42,267 nt of DNA from Deltaproteobacteria bacterium HGW-Deltaproteobacteria-4 (GCA_002841765.1 PHAV01000011.1:1-42267), one strand, 5' to 3'. Positions 8,282 through 16,173 are shown, numbered from the stretch's first letter. The notes: generated by a model from the sequence alone, not told the origin. Translations and numbers: made by a program.

Positions 8282-10638
8282 CTCTGGCGGTCGGGGGGGG
8301 TGAGGAGGGCCAGGATGCGCTCGACATCGAGGTGGGACTGCAAATGGTCGGCGAGGCGATCGAGTTCACTCTCCAGATCTGCCCCGTCGTCGTCTGCCAC
8401 CATCCCCAACCCCCGGCGCTGGCGGAGGCGGGACAGGAGGGGGTGGCGAATCGCGGCATTATCAAAGAAGCCGTGCAGATAGGTCCCCCAGACACGGCCA
8501 TCGGCGCTGACAGCGCCATCGTCGATGACGACGGTACAGCCGGAACGCATGGTTAAACGCAAGAGGGGGAGGGCCAGGGGGCCGATCGTCGTCTCCCCCA
8601 TGTGGATTTCGTAGCCGCTGACGACCTCCTCCCGATTCAGGCCGATGCGTTCTGCTCCATCGAGGCCGCGACCGGCAACCTGATGCGTCTGTTTCTCGCC
8701 GGTCAGGATTGTCTCGACATCAAGGAACCCGAGCCCTTCGCTCCGGGCCTGATCCGATTCGATCCCTTCCGGGTCAGCGACGGTTCGGCCGAGCATCTGG
8801 TAGCCGCCGCAGATGCCGATAATCTCCCCGCCGGCGCGGTGATAATCGTGGATCGCCCGGGCCATGCCGCTTTGCCGCAACCAGGCAAGGTCGGGGATGG
8901 TGCTCTTGCTGCCGGGGAGGATGAGGAGGTCGAGTCCGGCGATCTGACTCGCTTCACTGAGGTAAAGGAGCTCAACGCCAGCCGTGTGTTCAAGGGGGTC
9001 GAAGTCGGTATAGTTGGAGATGTGGGGTAAGCGGATGACGCCGATGCGGACAGTTTTAGTTGTTCGTGCCCGCATCGCCTTGCGGCTGAGGGCAACGGAA
9101 TCCTCCTCCGGCAGTTCCAGCTTGATCCAGGGGATGACGCCGAGGACAGGAATGCCGGTACGCTCTTCGATCGCCGTGATCCCGGACGTGAGCAGGGAGG
9201 CGTCACCGCGAAAGCGGTTGATGATGATCCCGGCAACGGAAGCGCGCTCCTCCGGGGTGAGGAGCTCAATCGTTCCGATGATCGCGGCAAAGACGCCGCC
9301 GCGGTCGATGTCGGCGACAAGGAGGACCGGGGCTTCCGCCATCCGGGCGGCGCGGAGGTTGACGATGTCGTGCTCTTTGAGATTGATCTCCGCGATGCTC
9401 CCCGCTCCTTCAAGGATAACCAGTTCATACTGCTCCTGCAGTCGGGCAAAAGCGGCTTCAACGGCAGAGAAAGCCTGCGGTTTAAAGCGATGATATTCGC
9501 TGACCGACATATTCCCCAGCACCTTGCCGGCAATGATCACCTGCGAGCCGGTGGCGGAATTCGGTTTGAGGAGGATCGGGTTCATGTCGGTATGAGCGGC
9601 GATGCCGCAGGCGGCAGCCTGCAGGGCCTGCGCCCGGCCGATCTCCCCCCCTTCCGGCGTGACTGCTGAATTGAGGGCCATATTTTGCGCCTTGAAGGGG
9701 GCGACATGGTAGCCGCGCTGTTTGAACAGACGGCAAAGGCCGGCGGTGATGACGCTTTTGCCGACATCAGAGCCGGTGCCGCCGACAAAGAGGGCGCGGG
9801 CGGCAGGACTTCCCCCTTTGGCAAAGGGGGATTGAGGGGGATTTGAAAGCGGTGAAATCCCCCCCGGCCCCCCTATTTCAAGGGGGGGGGGTATTTCGGA
9901 GCGCACTTTATAGCCGCGCGGCGTCACCATCTTCCCCAACTGGTCGATAAAGGTCGAGGCATTGCCGATGATTACCAGCGAAAGCATGTCAACTTCAGCG
10001 TCGGCGAGACCGGCGAGGTCGGTGACGAGCAGGACTTCGTCGCCGCGGCAGGCATTGCGGACAATCCCGACCGGGGTCGTGGCCGGACGACATGCCTGGA
10101 AGATGGCACAGGCTTCGCCGAGTTGGGTGGTGCGACCGCGACTCTTGGGGTTGTAAAGGGCGACGACAAAGTCGGCTTCGGCTGCGGCTTTGAGGCGGGT
10201 GCGGATGAGAGGCCAGGGGGTGAGGAGGTCGGACAGGGAGATGACGGCAAAGTCGTGCATGAGCGGTGCCCCGAGACGACTCGCTGCTGCCTGCACCGCC
10301 GAGACGCCGGGGATGACTTCGATCTCCAGATCAAGGTGCAGGGCTTCGCGCATCTCCAGGGCCAGCCCGGCCATGCCGTAGATGCCGGCATCGCCCGAGG
10401 AGACCAGAGCGACGATTTCGCCGGCCTGCGCTGTATCAAGGGCGGCGCGGCACCGCTCAACTTCCTGCATCATCCCGGTGGAAAGGAGTTTCTTCCCTTC
10501 GAGAAGTTGCGGGATGAAATCGAGGTAGGTCTGGTAGCCGGCGATCAAAGTCGAAGCGGCGATAGCCTCGACCGCTGCCGGAGTGATGTGTTCGGCGCCG
10601 CCAGGGCCGATGCCGACGATGTAAAGTTTTCCGTTCAT
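8278..10638 (-). CDS. Fused precorrin-3B C17-methyltransferase (CbiH) and cobyric acid synthase (CbiP)
   Basis: One 786-residue frame joins two cobalamin enzymes that are usually separate. Residues 1-245 are a CbiH/CobJ ring-contracting C17-methyltransferase: LYIVGIGPGGAEHITP at the start, SSGDAGIYGMA, VIPGVSAVQAAASRLGAPL and VALYNPKSRGR. Residues 282-786 are a CbiP/CobQ amidase that adds four amides to the corrin ring. It has the P-loop-like VGGTGSDVGKS, KAQNMALNS, and a class I glutamine amidotransferase domain with nucleophile Cys610 in GICGGYQMLG and His722 in YLHGF. The linker (247-281) is Pro/Gly-rich and encoded by a repeat-like sequence with ten C in a row on the coding strand. A one-base change there would break the fusion. 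The gene overlaps cbiG and cbiB by four bases each. Confidence 0.92.
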   Translation of the reverse strand: MNGKLYIVGIGPGGAEHITPAAVEAIAASTLIAGYQTYLDFIPQLLEGKKLLSTGMMQEVERCRAALDTAQAGEIVALVSSGDAGIYGMAGLALEMREALHLDLEIEVIPGVSAVQAAASRLGAPLMHDFAVISLSDLLTPWPLIRTRLKAAAEADFVVALYNPKSRGRTTQLGEACAIFQACRPATTPVGIVRNACRGDEVLLVTDLAGLADAEVDMLSLVIIGNASTFIDQLGKMVTPRGYKVRSEIPPPLEIGGPGGISPLSNPPQSPFAKGGSPAARALFVGGTGSDVGKSVITAGLCRLFKQRGYHVAPFKAQNMALNSAVTPEGGEIGRAQALQAAACGIAAHTDMNPILLKPNSATGSQVIIAGKVLGNMSVSEYHRFKPQAFSAVEAAFARLQEQYELVILEGAGSIAEINLKEHDIVNLRAARMAEAPVLLVADIDRGGVFAAIIGTIELLTPEERASVAGIIINRFRGDASLLTSGITAIEERTGIPVLGVIPWIKLELPEEDSVALSRKAMRARTTKTVRIGVIRLPHISNYTDFDPLEHTAGVELLYLSEASQIAGLDLLILPGSKSTIPDLAWLRQSGMARAIHDYHRAGGEIIGICGGYQMLGRTVADPEGIESDQARSEGLGFLDVETILTGEKQTHQVAGRGLDGAERIGLNREEVVSGYEIHMGETTIGPLALPLLRLTMRSGCTVVIDDGAVSADGRVWGTYLHGFFDNAAIRHPLLSRLRQRRGLGMVADDDGADLESELDRLADHLQSHLDVERILALLTPPDRQR
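9809..9893. repeat. Repeat-like GC-rich element forming the CbiH-CbiP linker, with a G10 tract
   Basis: The stretch is a set of C-runs and G-runs. TCCCCCTTT (9811-9819) and AAAGGGGGA (9823-9831) form an inverted repeat, another G-run follows at 9836-9840, and C-runs stand opposite an uninterrupted G10 at 9882-9891. On the coding strand it encodes an NPPQSPFAKGG-type peptide. From general knowledge, this peptide is typical of a small dispersed repeat that sits between or inside genes in several bacterial genomes. Only one copy is seen in this window. Confidence 0.65.
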
Positions 10639-11714
10639 GCTCTGCTGTCTTCGTCAGGGGTGAGGGCACGGAGTCGGGCCACGGCAACCGTAACCTGACC
10701 ACACTTTTGTTTCGGGATGAGGAGGGGCCCGCCTTCGGCTGCCAAAAGAGCCGCCGGTTCGCAGACGCCATGGGCACCGACCGCGGCGAGAGCGTGCTTC
10801 GATGCGGGGGAGGGGCCGTGGACGCGATTGAGTTGATCGCGACTGTAGGTGATGAGGGGGAGGCCAAATTCGGCAGCAACGGCAAGGAGGCCGGCTTCAT
10901 CCCCTTTATCGTTAATGGTGGCGATGCGCCCGACTGCCAGGCGCGCCAGCCAGGCGCGGTTGAGGATACCTTCAACCGCCTGCGTGATCTCTTCTTTGCT
11001 GGTGTGGCGGTTGCATCCGATGCCGAGGACCAGATGCCGGGGGCGCAGCAGGAGAAGATCTTTCTGTGCCGCAAGCTCGGGGATAAGCCGCTCGGTGACA
11101 AAGACCCGGCCTGCCGCGCCGGCATGGCTGGCAGCGCTGAAGTTGGCGGCCAGCTCGACCCCCGGCGTTGTCGCAAATCGTTCGGCAATGAGACGTTGAT
11201 GGTCGACCAGAGCGATCTTCTTCCCCTGCAGGAGGAGGCTGTTGAGGGTGCGGATATGCTCGAGCGGTTCGACGGCTAGGTTGGCGAGGCGGGCAGCTTC
11301 ATCCCAGGCGCAGAGGCCGTTGACATCAGTGGCAGTGGTGATCACCGGCGTCGCACTCAGGAGAGACGCGACCTGCCGGGTCAGGGCGTTGGCACCGCCG
11401 AGATGTCCGGCCAAGAGGCTGATGACAAAGTGTCCGGCTTCATCAAGGACGACGACTGCCGGATCGAGGGCTTTACTGCGCAGTTGCGGGGCAAGGCTGC
11501 GTACGACAATGCCGGTTGCCATGATGCAGATCAAGCCTTGGCCACGCTGAAAGAGTCGCGGCAGCAGTTCCGCCATTCCGGCAGCGCTGTAATGGCAATG
11601 ATCGTCAGCGCGCAACTTCTCGGGGAGCCAGACTTGGGCCTCCGGCAGGAGGGTGCCGAGGCGGCGGGCGAGGGCGGCGCCCCCGGCGGTAATAGCACAG
11701 ATCGCCAAGGTCAT
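10635..11714 (-). CDS. cbiG: Cobalt-precorrin-5A hydrolase CbiG
   Basis: CbiG opens the delta-lactone of cobalt-precorrin-5A and releases acetaldehyde, a step specific to the anaerobic cobalamin route. The 359-residue protein has the N-terminal and middle domains with ICIMATGIVVRSLAP and DEAGHFVISLLAGHLGGANALT, and a CbiG C-terminal domain from about residue 230, starting LVLGIGCNRHTSKEEI. It overlaps cbiF and the CbiH-CbiP gene by four bases each. It acts directly after the methyltransferases encoded beside it. Family and start are clear. Confidence 0.95.
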   Translation of the reverse strand: MTLAICAITAGGAALARRLGTLLPEAQVWLPEKLRADDHCHYSAAGMAELLPRLFQRGQGLICIMATGIVVRSLAPQLRSKALDPAVVVLDEAGHFVISLLAGHLGGANALTRQVASLLSATPVITTATDVNGLCAWDEAARLANLAVEPLEHIRTLNSLLLQGKKIALVDHQRLIAERFATTPGVELAANFSAASHAGAAGRVFVTERLIPELAAQKDLLLLRPRHLVLGIGCNRHTSKEEITQAVEGILNRAWLARLAVGRIATINDKGDEAGLLAVAAEFGLPLITYSRDQLNRVHGPSPASKHALAAVGAHGVCEPAALLAAEGGPLLIPKQKCGQVTVAVARLRALTPDEDSRA

Positions 11715-12478
11715 GATGGCCGATAGCCGTGGCGGAAGTCGGCGTCGTAAAGGAGGGATTTTGCTGCTAGTCCTTTGTTGCGGGCAGCCAGAACGTCCCC
11801 GACGATGATCAGCGCCTGACGATTTATCCCGGCAGCGCGCACGAGATCCCCGATCTCGGCGAGGGTCCCTTCGATGATCTGCTCGTCAGCCCAGGAAGCC
11901 CGGGCGACGACGGCTGCCGGAGTCTCTGGCGTGTAGGCGCCGGCCAAAAGGGCGTCCACAACCTGCTTTAACATGCCGACGGAGAGGTAGATCACCAGCG
12001 TGGCACCGATAGCGGCGAGTTTTTCAAGAGCTTCTTTTTCCGGAACCGGGGTGCGGCCGGCGATGCGGGTGAAGATGACGGTTTGTGAGACCTCCGGCAA
12101 AGTCAATTCCTGGCGCAGGGCGGCGGCCGCGGCAAAAGCGCTGGTGACGCCGGGGATGACGGCGTAATCGATGCCGACGGCGTCGAGTTCGGCCATCTGT
12201 TCCTGAATAGCACCGAAGATGGCGGGATCACCGGTATGGAGACGAATCGTCTTCTTGCCGGCGCGAATCCCGGCAACAAGGATCTGCGTCGTTTCGGCCA
12301 GGTTCAAGGCGGCGGAATCGATAATTTCTGCGTGGGGCGCGTAAGTGAGGACCAGGGCACGATCGACCAGACTGCCGGCATAAACAACAACTTGCGCTTC
12401 GCTCAGCAGTCGTGCCCCCTTGACCGTGATCAATTCGGCATCGCCCGGACCGGCGCCAATGAAATAGACTTTATTCAC
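11711..12478 (-). CDS. cbiF: Cobalt-precorrin-4 C11-methyltransferase CbiF
   Basis: CbiF transfers a methyl group from S-adenosylmethionine to C11 of cobalt-precorrin-4. The 255-residue product has the tetrapyrrole methylase fold, with the start VYFIGAGPGDAELITVKG, YAGSLV, LHTGDPAIFGAIQEQ and VIPGVTSAFAAAAAL. It opens with GTG at 12478, preceded by GGAGAG at a five-base spacing. It is the first gene of the six-gene operon. A weak promoter candidate (TTGCGC, 15 bases, TATAAA; 12527-12553) lies upstream. No cobalamin riboswitch is visible before it. The equivalent in aerobic naming is CobM. Confidence 0.94.
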   Translation of the reverse strand: MNKVYFIGAGPGDAELITVKGARLLSEAQVVVYAGSLVDRALVLTYAPHAEIIDSAALNLAETTQILVAGIRAGKKTIRLHTGDPAIFGAIQEQMAELDAVGIDYAVIPGVTSAFAAAAALRQELTLPEVSQTVIFTRIAGRTPVPEKEALEKLAAIGATLVIYLSVGMLKQVVDALLAGAYTPETPAAVVARASWADEQIIEGTLAEIGDLVRAAGINRQALIIVGDVLAARNKGLAAKSLLYDADFRHGYRPS

Positions 12479-12575
12479 AAGCTCTCCAGCAGGAAATTTT
12501 CGGCTTTTTCGCTAAAACGCTGGCAGTTTATAGTCCTGACCTGCTTTGCGCAAGGATTTCATGTAGGATGAAAAG

Positions 12576-12623
12576 AGCAAGAGGCCGGAACAGTCCCTGT
12601 TTCGGCCTCTTGCTTAAGTTTTT
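12576..12623. terminator. Bidirectional intrinsic terminator
   Basis: AGCAAGAGGCCG (from 12576) pairs with CGGCCTCTTGCT (ending 12614) around a short inner part, CAG/CTG, giving a stem of more than 12 pairs. T5 follows at 12619-12623 on the plus strand and four A at 12571-12574 give a U-tract on the minus strand. It probably ends the receiver-PilZ transcript before the cobalamin operon. Confidence 0.8.
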
Positions 12624-12656
12624 ATACACATGTGATATGCGCAGCGACACATCCCC

Positions 12657-12744
12657 TTGACAAAGCGCTCTTCCATTTTATACTTGGTTTCATGGAAATC
12701 TTTTGCGCGTCGCGCATGCCCTCCTGGCCGGCGCGCTTTTTTTT
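12657..12744 (+). ncRNA. Candidate small RNA: strong promoter and intrinsic terminator about 55 bases apart
   Basis: TTGACA (12657-12662) and TATACT (12679-12684) are spaced by 16 bases, so transcription should begin near 12691. A GC-rich segment follows in which GCGCG (12705-12709) can pair with CGCGC (12732-12736), and then eight T residues (12737-12744). The predicted transcript is only about 50-55 bases. It runs toward the 3' end of the minus-strand receiver-PilZ gene, so an antisense effect on that messenger's 3' region is possible. Family and function are unknown. Confidence 0.4.
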
Positions 12745-12800
12745 GTCCGCGCCCCACTCGGTGCTGCGGAGGCAATAAAACCCTGCCACCTCCTGCCGGT

Positions 12801-13499
12801 TTAGTCGAAAGTTCGGAGAAAGCCGTTGAGAACGGCGGCGGTTTGGGTGGACAGTTCCTGGAATTTTATGCCAACGCCGAGAGGATGATTCTGTTTTTGC
12901 GGATTTTCCTTGGTGTTGTGCCAGGCAACCACTCCATGGCAATCGATATGTGGTCCGGCTTCATGAGGGCGGGCGAGATGAATATCGAGGTGGACGGCTG
13001 TTCCTAATGGCGGTTTAGTAGCGGTGTCGAGGAAGATGCCGCCACTGCTGATATCGAGGCCCCGTGCAGCAAAGGTCATGCTCTCGCTCTTCACTTTGGC
13101 ACTGATCAGGCAGGAACGGCGTCTTTCTCTGATGCCGGCGAGAAAACTCCTGCCGATTTCGAGAAAACGGTGGCGGTCAAGGGGCTTAAAAAGAACAGCA
13201 TCGCAGCCGGCGAGATGGCACTCATTTTCTTCGCCGGGTTCGCAGATCATGATGATCGGGATATGGCGCAGTGTCGGGTCGGCCTTGATTTGCAGGCAAC
13301 ATTCCGTCCCCGGCATGCCGGTGACTTCCTTGGCAAGATAGATAAGTTGCGGTTTGTCCGCGCGGCAGAAAGCCAGGGTCTGAGCAGCGTTCTGCGTTTC
13401 GAGGAGGGTCACAGGGATGTTGCGGAGAAATTGTTTCTCTATCGTCAAGAAAAAACGTGATTCATCGACCAGGAGGATCTTTGCCTGACTTTGTTCCAT
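12801..13499 (-). CDS. Receiver-PilZ protein with a degenerate phosphorylation site
   Basis: The 232-residue protein joins a CheY-like receiver (about 6-120) to a PilZ domain (about 124-230). The PilZ part has the cyclic-di-GMP signature: arginines in RERRRS (124-129) and DISSGG (149-154). The receiver keeps the acidic pair Asp12-Glu13 and Lys105 in LFKPLD, but alanine (Ala56 in IYLAKE) stands where the phosphoacceptor aspartate belongs, and cysteine (Cys86) replaces the usual Thr/Ser. It is therefore probably a pseudo-receiver. The ATG at 13499 has GGGAG eight bases upstream; longer frames to 13526 are possible but weaker. A near-consensus promoter is at 13547-13575. Confidence 0.85.
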   Translation of the reverse strand: MEQSQAKILLVDESRFFLTIEKQFLRNIPVTLLETQNAAQTLAFCRADKPQLIYLAKEVTGMPGTECCLQIKADPTLRHIPIIMICEPGEENECHLAGCDAVLFKPLDRHRFLEIGRSFLAGIRERRRSCLISAKVKSESMTFAARGLDISSGGIFLDTATKPPLGTAVHLDIHLARPHEAGPHIDCHGVVAWHNTKENPQKQNHPLGVGIKFQELSTQTAAVLNGFLRTFD

Positions 13500-13546
13500 G
13501 TGTTGCGCTCCCATGACCACTGACAATGAATAAAAAGATGGCGGCG

Positions 13547-13575
13547 ATATTATGGGGAGTTGCTCCCTTTGTCAA
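13547..13575 (-). promoter_or_regulatory. Near-consensus sigma-70 promoter for the receiver-PilZ gene
   Basis: On the minus strand TTGACA (complement of 13570-13575) and TAATAT (complement of 13547-13552) are exactly 17 bases apart. The start would fall near 13540, about 40 bases before the ATG. It is divergent from the SRP RNA promoter 27 bases away. Confidence 0.65.
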
Positions 13576-13601
13576 TCTCTTCTCTCCCCCGCAAAAATCC
13601 C

Positions 13602-13630
13602 TTTACACCCCTGAGCTCATGTTGTATTTT
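13602..13630 (+). promoter_or_regulatory. Sigma-70-type promoter for the SRP RNA
   Basis: TTTACA (13602-13607) and TATTTT (13625-13630) are 17 bases apart. Transcription would begin near 13637, about 50 bases before the mature RNA, so 5' processing is implied. Confidence 0.45.
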
Positions 13631-13685
13631 GTCGGCGATTCTCAGGGTTCCGGTGCAGGCAGCGTCTGCAGCGGTTGCCGTTAGA

Positions 13686-13793
13686 AGTGACAGCCGGGTC
13701 CCGCGCAACGGCGGACCGCCAACCCCGTCAGGCCCGGAAGGGAGCAGCGGTAACGGTCTTAGTCGTGTGCCGCGGGGGTGCCTGGCTGTCACT
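13686..13793 (+). ncRNA. ffs: Signal recognition particle RNA (4.5S type)
   Basis: The small bacterial SRP RNA binds Ffh and directs membrane proteins to the translocon. The apical domain is plain: GTCAGGCCCGGAAGGGAGCAGC holds the conserved GGAA tetraloop and the asymmetric internal loop contacted by Ffh, flanked by long complementary arms. AGTGACAGCC (13686-13695) pairs with GGCTGTCACT (13784-13793). Outside that, GTTGCCG (13674-13680) pairs with CGGCAAC (13799-13805), and T7 follows at 13807-13813, so the precursor's outer stem doubles as the terminator. The gene sits immediately upstream of dnaX, so the open frame running through it to 13560 is not coding. Confidence 0.95.
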
Positions 13794-13895
13794 TGTGGCG
13801 GCAACATTTTTTTGTCGTTCAAGGTGAACCCTGGCGCTGTGGTTCGCATCCAGTTCGTTCGAAAGTCAACCCCCGGCGACGGAGTTTTTGTAGCC

Positions 13896-15659
13896 ATGTC
13901 TTACCAGGTGCTGGCGCTTAAATGGCGACCGCAGAACTTTGACGACCTGGTCGGTCAGGAACATGTCAGCCGGACCCTGGCGAATGCCATGGCCAGCGGC
14001 CGCATTCATCATGCCTTTCTCTTTACCGGTGCCCGCGGTGTCGGCAAGACCTCAGCCGCCCGCATCCTCGCTAAAGCCCTCAACTGCGAAGTCGGACTTT
14101 CCTCCACCCCCTGTAATGTCTGCCCTTCCTGTGTAGAGATCACCAACGGCCAGGGGATCGACGTCCTTGAGATTGACGGTGCCTCGAATAATGGCGTCGA
14201 TGAAATTCGCGAATTGCGCGAAAGTATTCGTTACCTTCCGTCGCGCGGCCGCTACCGGATCATCATCATCGACGAAGTCCACATGCTCTCGACGAGCGCC
14301 TTTAATGCCCTGCTCAAGACCCTCGAAGAGCCGCCGCCGCACGTCAAATTTATCTTTGCCACCACCGAACCGCACAAAATCCCGATCACCATCCTGTCCC
14401 GCTGCCAGCGCTTCGACTTTCGCAAGATCAGTCTCAATCCTTTGGTGGCGCGCTTGCGGATGATTGTCGATGCCGAGCAGATCATCATCTCCGACCTGGC
14501 TCTGACCCTGATCGCCCGCCGCGGCGAAGGGAGTATGCGTGACGCTCTCTCCGCCCTGGATCAGATGATTGCTTTTTGCGGTGAAACCGTGGCGGATGAA
14601 GACGTGCAGGGGCTCCTCGGTCTCGTCGACCGCCGTTTGATTCATGATACGGTCGAAGCGATTGTCAACCGGGAAAGCCATCTCGCCCTTGAAACCTTGC
14701 GTCGTATTGACGAGCAGGGCTACGCTTTCCGGCAGTTTGCCCAGGAACTGGTCGAAGCGCTGCGTGGTTTGATCCTCCTCAAGGTGACTACCGATCCCGG
14801 CGATCTTCTTGATGTGACGACCGAGGAGCGGCAGAAACTGCAGTCCCTCGCCGATTTGGCGACGGTAGAAGATCTGCAGCGGGCCATGACTTTGCTGCTC
14901 CGTACCGAAAGTGAAATCGCCCACTCCACCTTCCCCCGTCTCCTTCTGGAGATGACCCTGATTCGCCTTTGTCATCTGCCGCCGACCCGTGAGATTGCGG
15001 CGCTGCTGGGGAAGATTGACGAACTCGAACGTCGTCTCGGGACTGGTAAAGGGCCGGCTTTTCCGCCGTCGAAACCGATCGCTCCCTCCCCGCTCAAGGT
15101 GGCCGCGCCCTCCGTCCCGGTTGCGCCATCTCGTTTCACGCCCAGAGAGAAGTCCGCTGCGGCCGAAACCATTCAGACCGTTGTAACGCCGTCACCAGCG
15201 ACTCGGGGGACGCAGGACTGGCCGGGGATGATTGCCCATGTGCGGGCGGCAAAGCGGCCGCGTCTGGTCAATGCCCTGGAACAGGCCAGCCTCCTCGAGA
15301 TGGCGTTACCGACGATCCGCCTCGGCTTGCCCAAAGGGTCATTAGCCCTGGAGATGCTTCAGGATGAAGCCGTCATCACCGAACTTCGCACCCTTGCCAA
15401 TGCTTTTTTTGGCAGCAAAGTCGATTTGCGTTTCGTCCCACTCAGTGAAGCAGAAGCGCAGGGGAGTGCTCCTCCCTCCCTGCAGCAGAGTCGCCGCGTC
15501 GCTGAAGAAAATTTTAAGAAAGAGCTGCACGATGAAGCGCATGGCAACCCGGTGGTCCGCTCGGTCTGTGACCTTTTAGGCGGAGAGATAGTTGAAGTCC
15601 GGCCCATAATCATTCCGGTCGAAGGTACGATCGAGGAAACTCAGGATGGCGACGAATAA
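13896..15659 (+). CDS. dnaX: DNA polymerase III subunits gamma/tau
   Basis: DnaX is the ATPase of the clamp loader that places the beta clamp at primed DNA. The 587-residue product starts MSYQVLALKWRPQNFDDLVGQEHV. It has Walker A GARGVGKTSAARILAKALNC, the four-Cys zinc module ending CNVCPSC, DEVHML (Walker B), and the SRC motif in ILSRCQRFDF. A Pro/Ala-rich linker begins near residue 380, before a divergent tau-like C-terminal domain. No slippery A-rich frameshift heptamer was seen, so separate gamma production is not indicated. Start choice: the frame is open to 13560, but that part contains the SRP RNA. ybaB and recR follow, the usual conserved order. Confidence 0.96.
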   Translation: MSYQVLALKWRPQNFDDLVGQEHVSRTLANAMASGRIHHAFLFTGARGVGKTSAARILAKALNCEVGLSSTPCNVCPSCVEITNGQGIDVLEIDGASNNGVDEIRELRESIRYLPSRGRYRIIIIDEVHMLSTSAFNALLKTLEEPPPHVKFIFATTEPHKIPITILSRCQRFDFRKISLNPLVARLRMIVDAEQIIISDLALTLIARRGEGSMRDALSALDQMIAFCGETVADEDVQGLLGLVDRRLIHDTVEAIVNRESHLALETLRRIDEQGYAFRQFAQELVEALRGLILLKVTTDPGDLLDVTTEERQKLQSLADLATVEDLQRAMTLLLRTESEIAHSTFPRLLLEMTLIRLCHLPPTREIAALLGKIDELERRLGTGKGPAFPPSKPIAPSPLKVAAPSVPVAPSRFTPREKSAAAETIQTVVTPSPATRGTQDWPGMIAHVRAAKRPRLVNALEQASLLEMALPTIRLGLPKGSLALEMLQDEAVITELRTLANAFFGSKVDLRFVPLSEAEAQGSAPPSLQQSRRVAEENFKKELHDEAHGNPVVRSVCDLLGGEIVEVRPIIIPVEGTIEETQDGDE

Positions 15660-15692
15660 AGCTCGTCCCATCGTCATTTCAAGGAGGTAAAA

Positions 15693-16007
15693 ATGTCCCG
15701 TGGTTTTGGAGGTATTGTCAAGCAAGCGCAGGCGATGCAGCAAAAGATGGCGAAGATGCAGGAAGAGATGGAGCACCTCCGCATCGAATCTTCGGTCGGA
15801 GGCGGAGTGGTCTCCGCGGTCGTCACCGGTCGGCAGAAGCTGGTGTCGTTGAAGATTGACAAGAGTGTGGTCGACCCGGAAGATATCGACATGCTTCAGG
15901 ACCTGGTGATCACGGCGGTGAATGAAGCGATCAAGAAGAGCCAGGACATTCAACAAGAAGAGATGGGGAAGGTGACTGGCGGTTTTAATCTTCCCGGCCT
16001 CATGTAA
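15693..16007 (+). CDS. ybaB: YbaB/EbfC family nucleoid-associated protein
   Basis: This 104-residue DNA-binding protein forms dimers that coat DNA. It has the family's N-terminal charged helix rich in Gln, Lys and Met (QAQAMQQKMAKMQEEMEHL), followed by VVSAVVTGRQKLVSLKID, and a C-terminal helix ending in a Gly/Asn/Leu tail. AAGGAGG lies at a good distance from the ATG at 15693. It lies between dnaX and recR, the usual place, 33 bases after dnaX, and is probably co-transcribed with it. Confidence 0.95.
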   Translation: MSRGFGGIVKQAQAMQQKMAKMQEEMEHLRIESSVGGGVVSAVVTGRQKLVSLKIDKSVVDPEDIDMLQDLVITAVNEAIKKSQDIQQEEMGKVTGGFNLPGLM

Positions 16008-16052
16008 AAAAGCAGTGAAATTTAGAGATGATGTTAGTTCCCATTCTCGACC

Positions 16053-16099
16053 GGGGGTGATGATTCTGCTTTTGCCGGAAGCGTTACCCCTTGTTTTTT
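16053..16099 (+). terminator. Possible terminator after ybaB
   Basis: GGGGTGA (16054-16060) can pair with TTACCCC (16084-16090), with one G-U pair and a long 23-base loop, and T6 follows at about 16094-16099. The long loop makes this weaker than the other terminators in the window. If it works, recR would need its own promoter. Confidence 0.4.
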
Positions 16100-16173
16100 A
16101 GCTAGATGCAAGATTTTTCGTCACCCTTAAAAACTAAAACAATATTTTAAAAACTTGGATTTTGTCGCCTCTC

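Larger units (their letters stand above)
12479..12800. other. Intergenic region between the cobalamin operon and the receiver-PilZ gene
   Basis: This 322-base stretch has no supported protein gene. Reading left to right it holds a weak minus-strand promoter for cbiF (12527-12553), a bidirectional hairpin (12576-12614), and a strong plus-strand promoter followed by a GC-rich hairpin and T8 (12657-12744). A 28-codon frame starting at 12691 has no ribosome-binding site, so I do not call it. Confidence 0.7.

Noticed and set aside
12479-12575. Cobalamin riboswitch upstream of cbiF
   Set aside because: No B12-box-like sequence or long structured leader is present; the leader is under 100 bases with no recognisable conserved core.
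12691-12777. 28-codon open frame starting ATGGAAATC
   Set aside because: It would be leaderless, crosses a T8 terminator-like run and has no homologue I recognise; a non-coding reading is simpler.
13560-13895. N-terminal extension of dnaX
   Set aside because: The stretch contains the SRP RNA and its terminator, and the conserved DnaX N-terminus begins at 13896.
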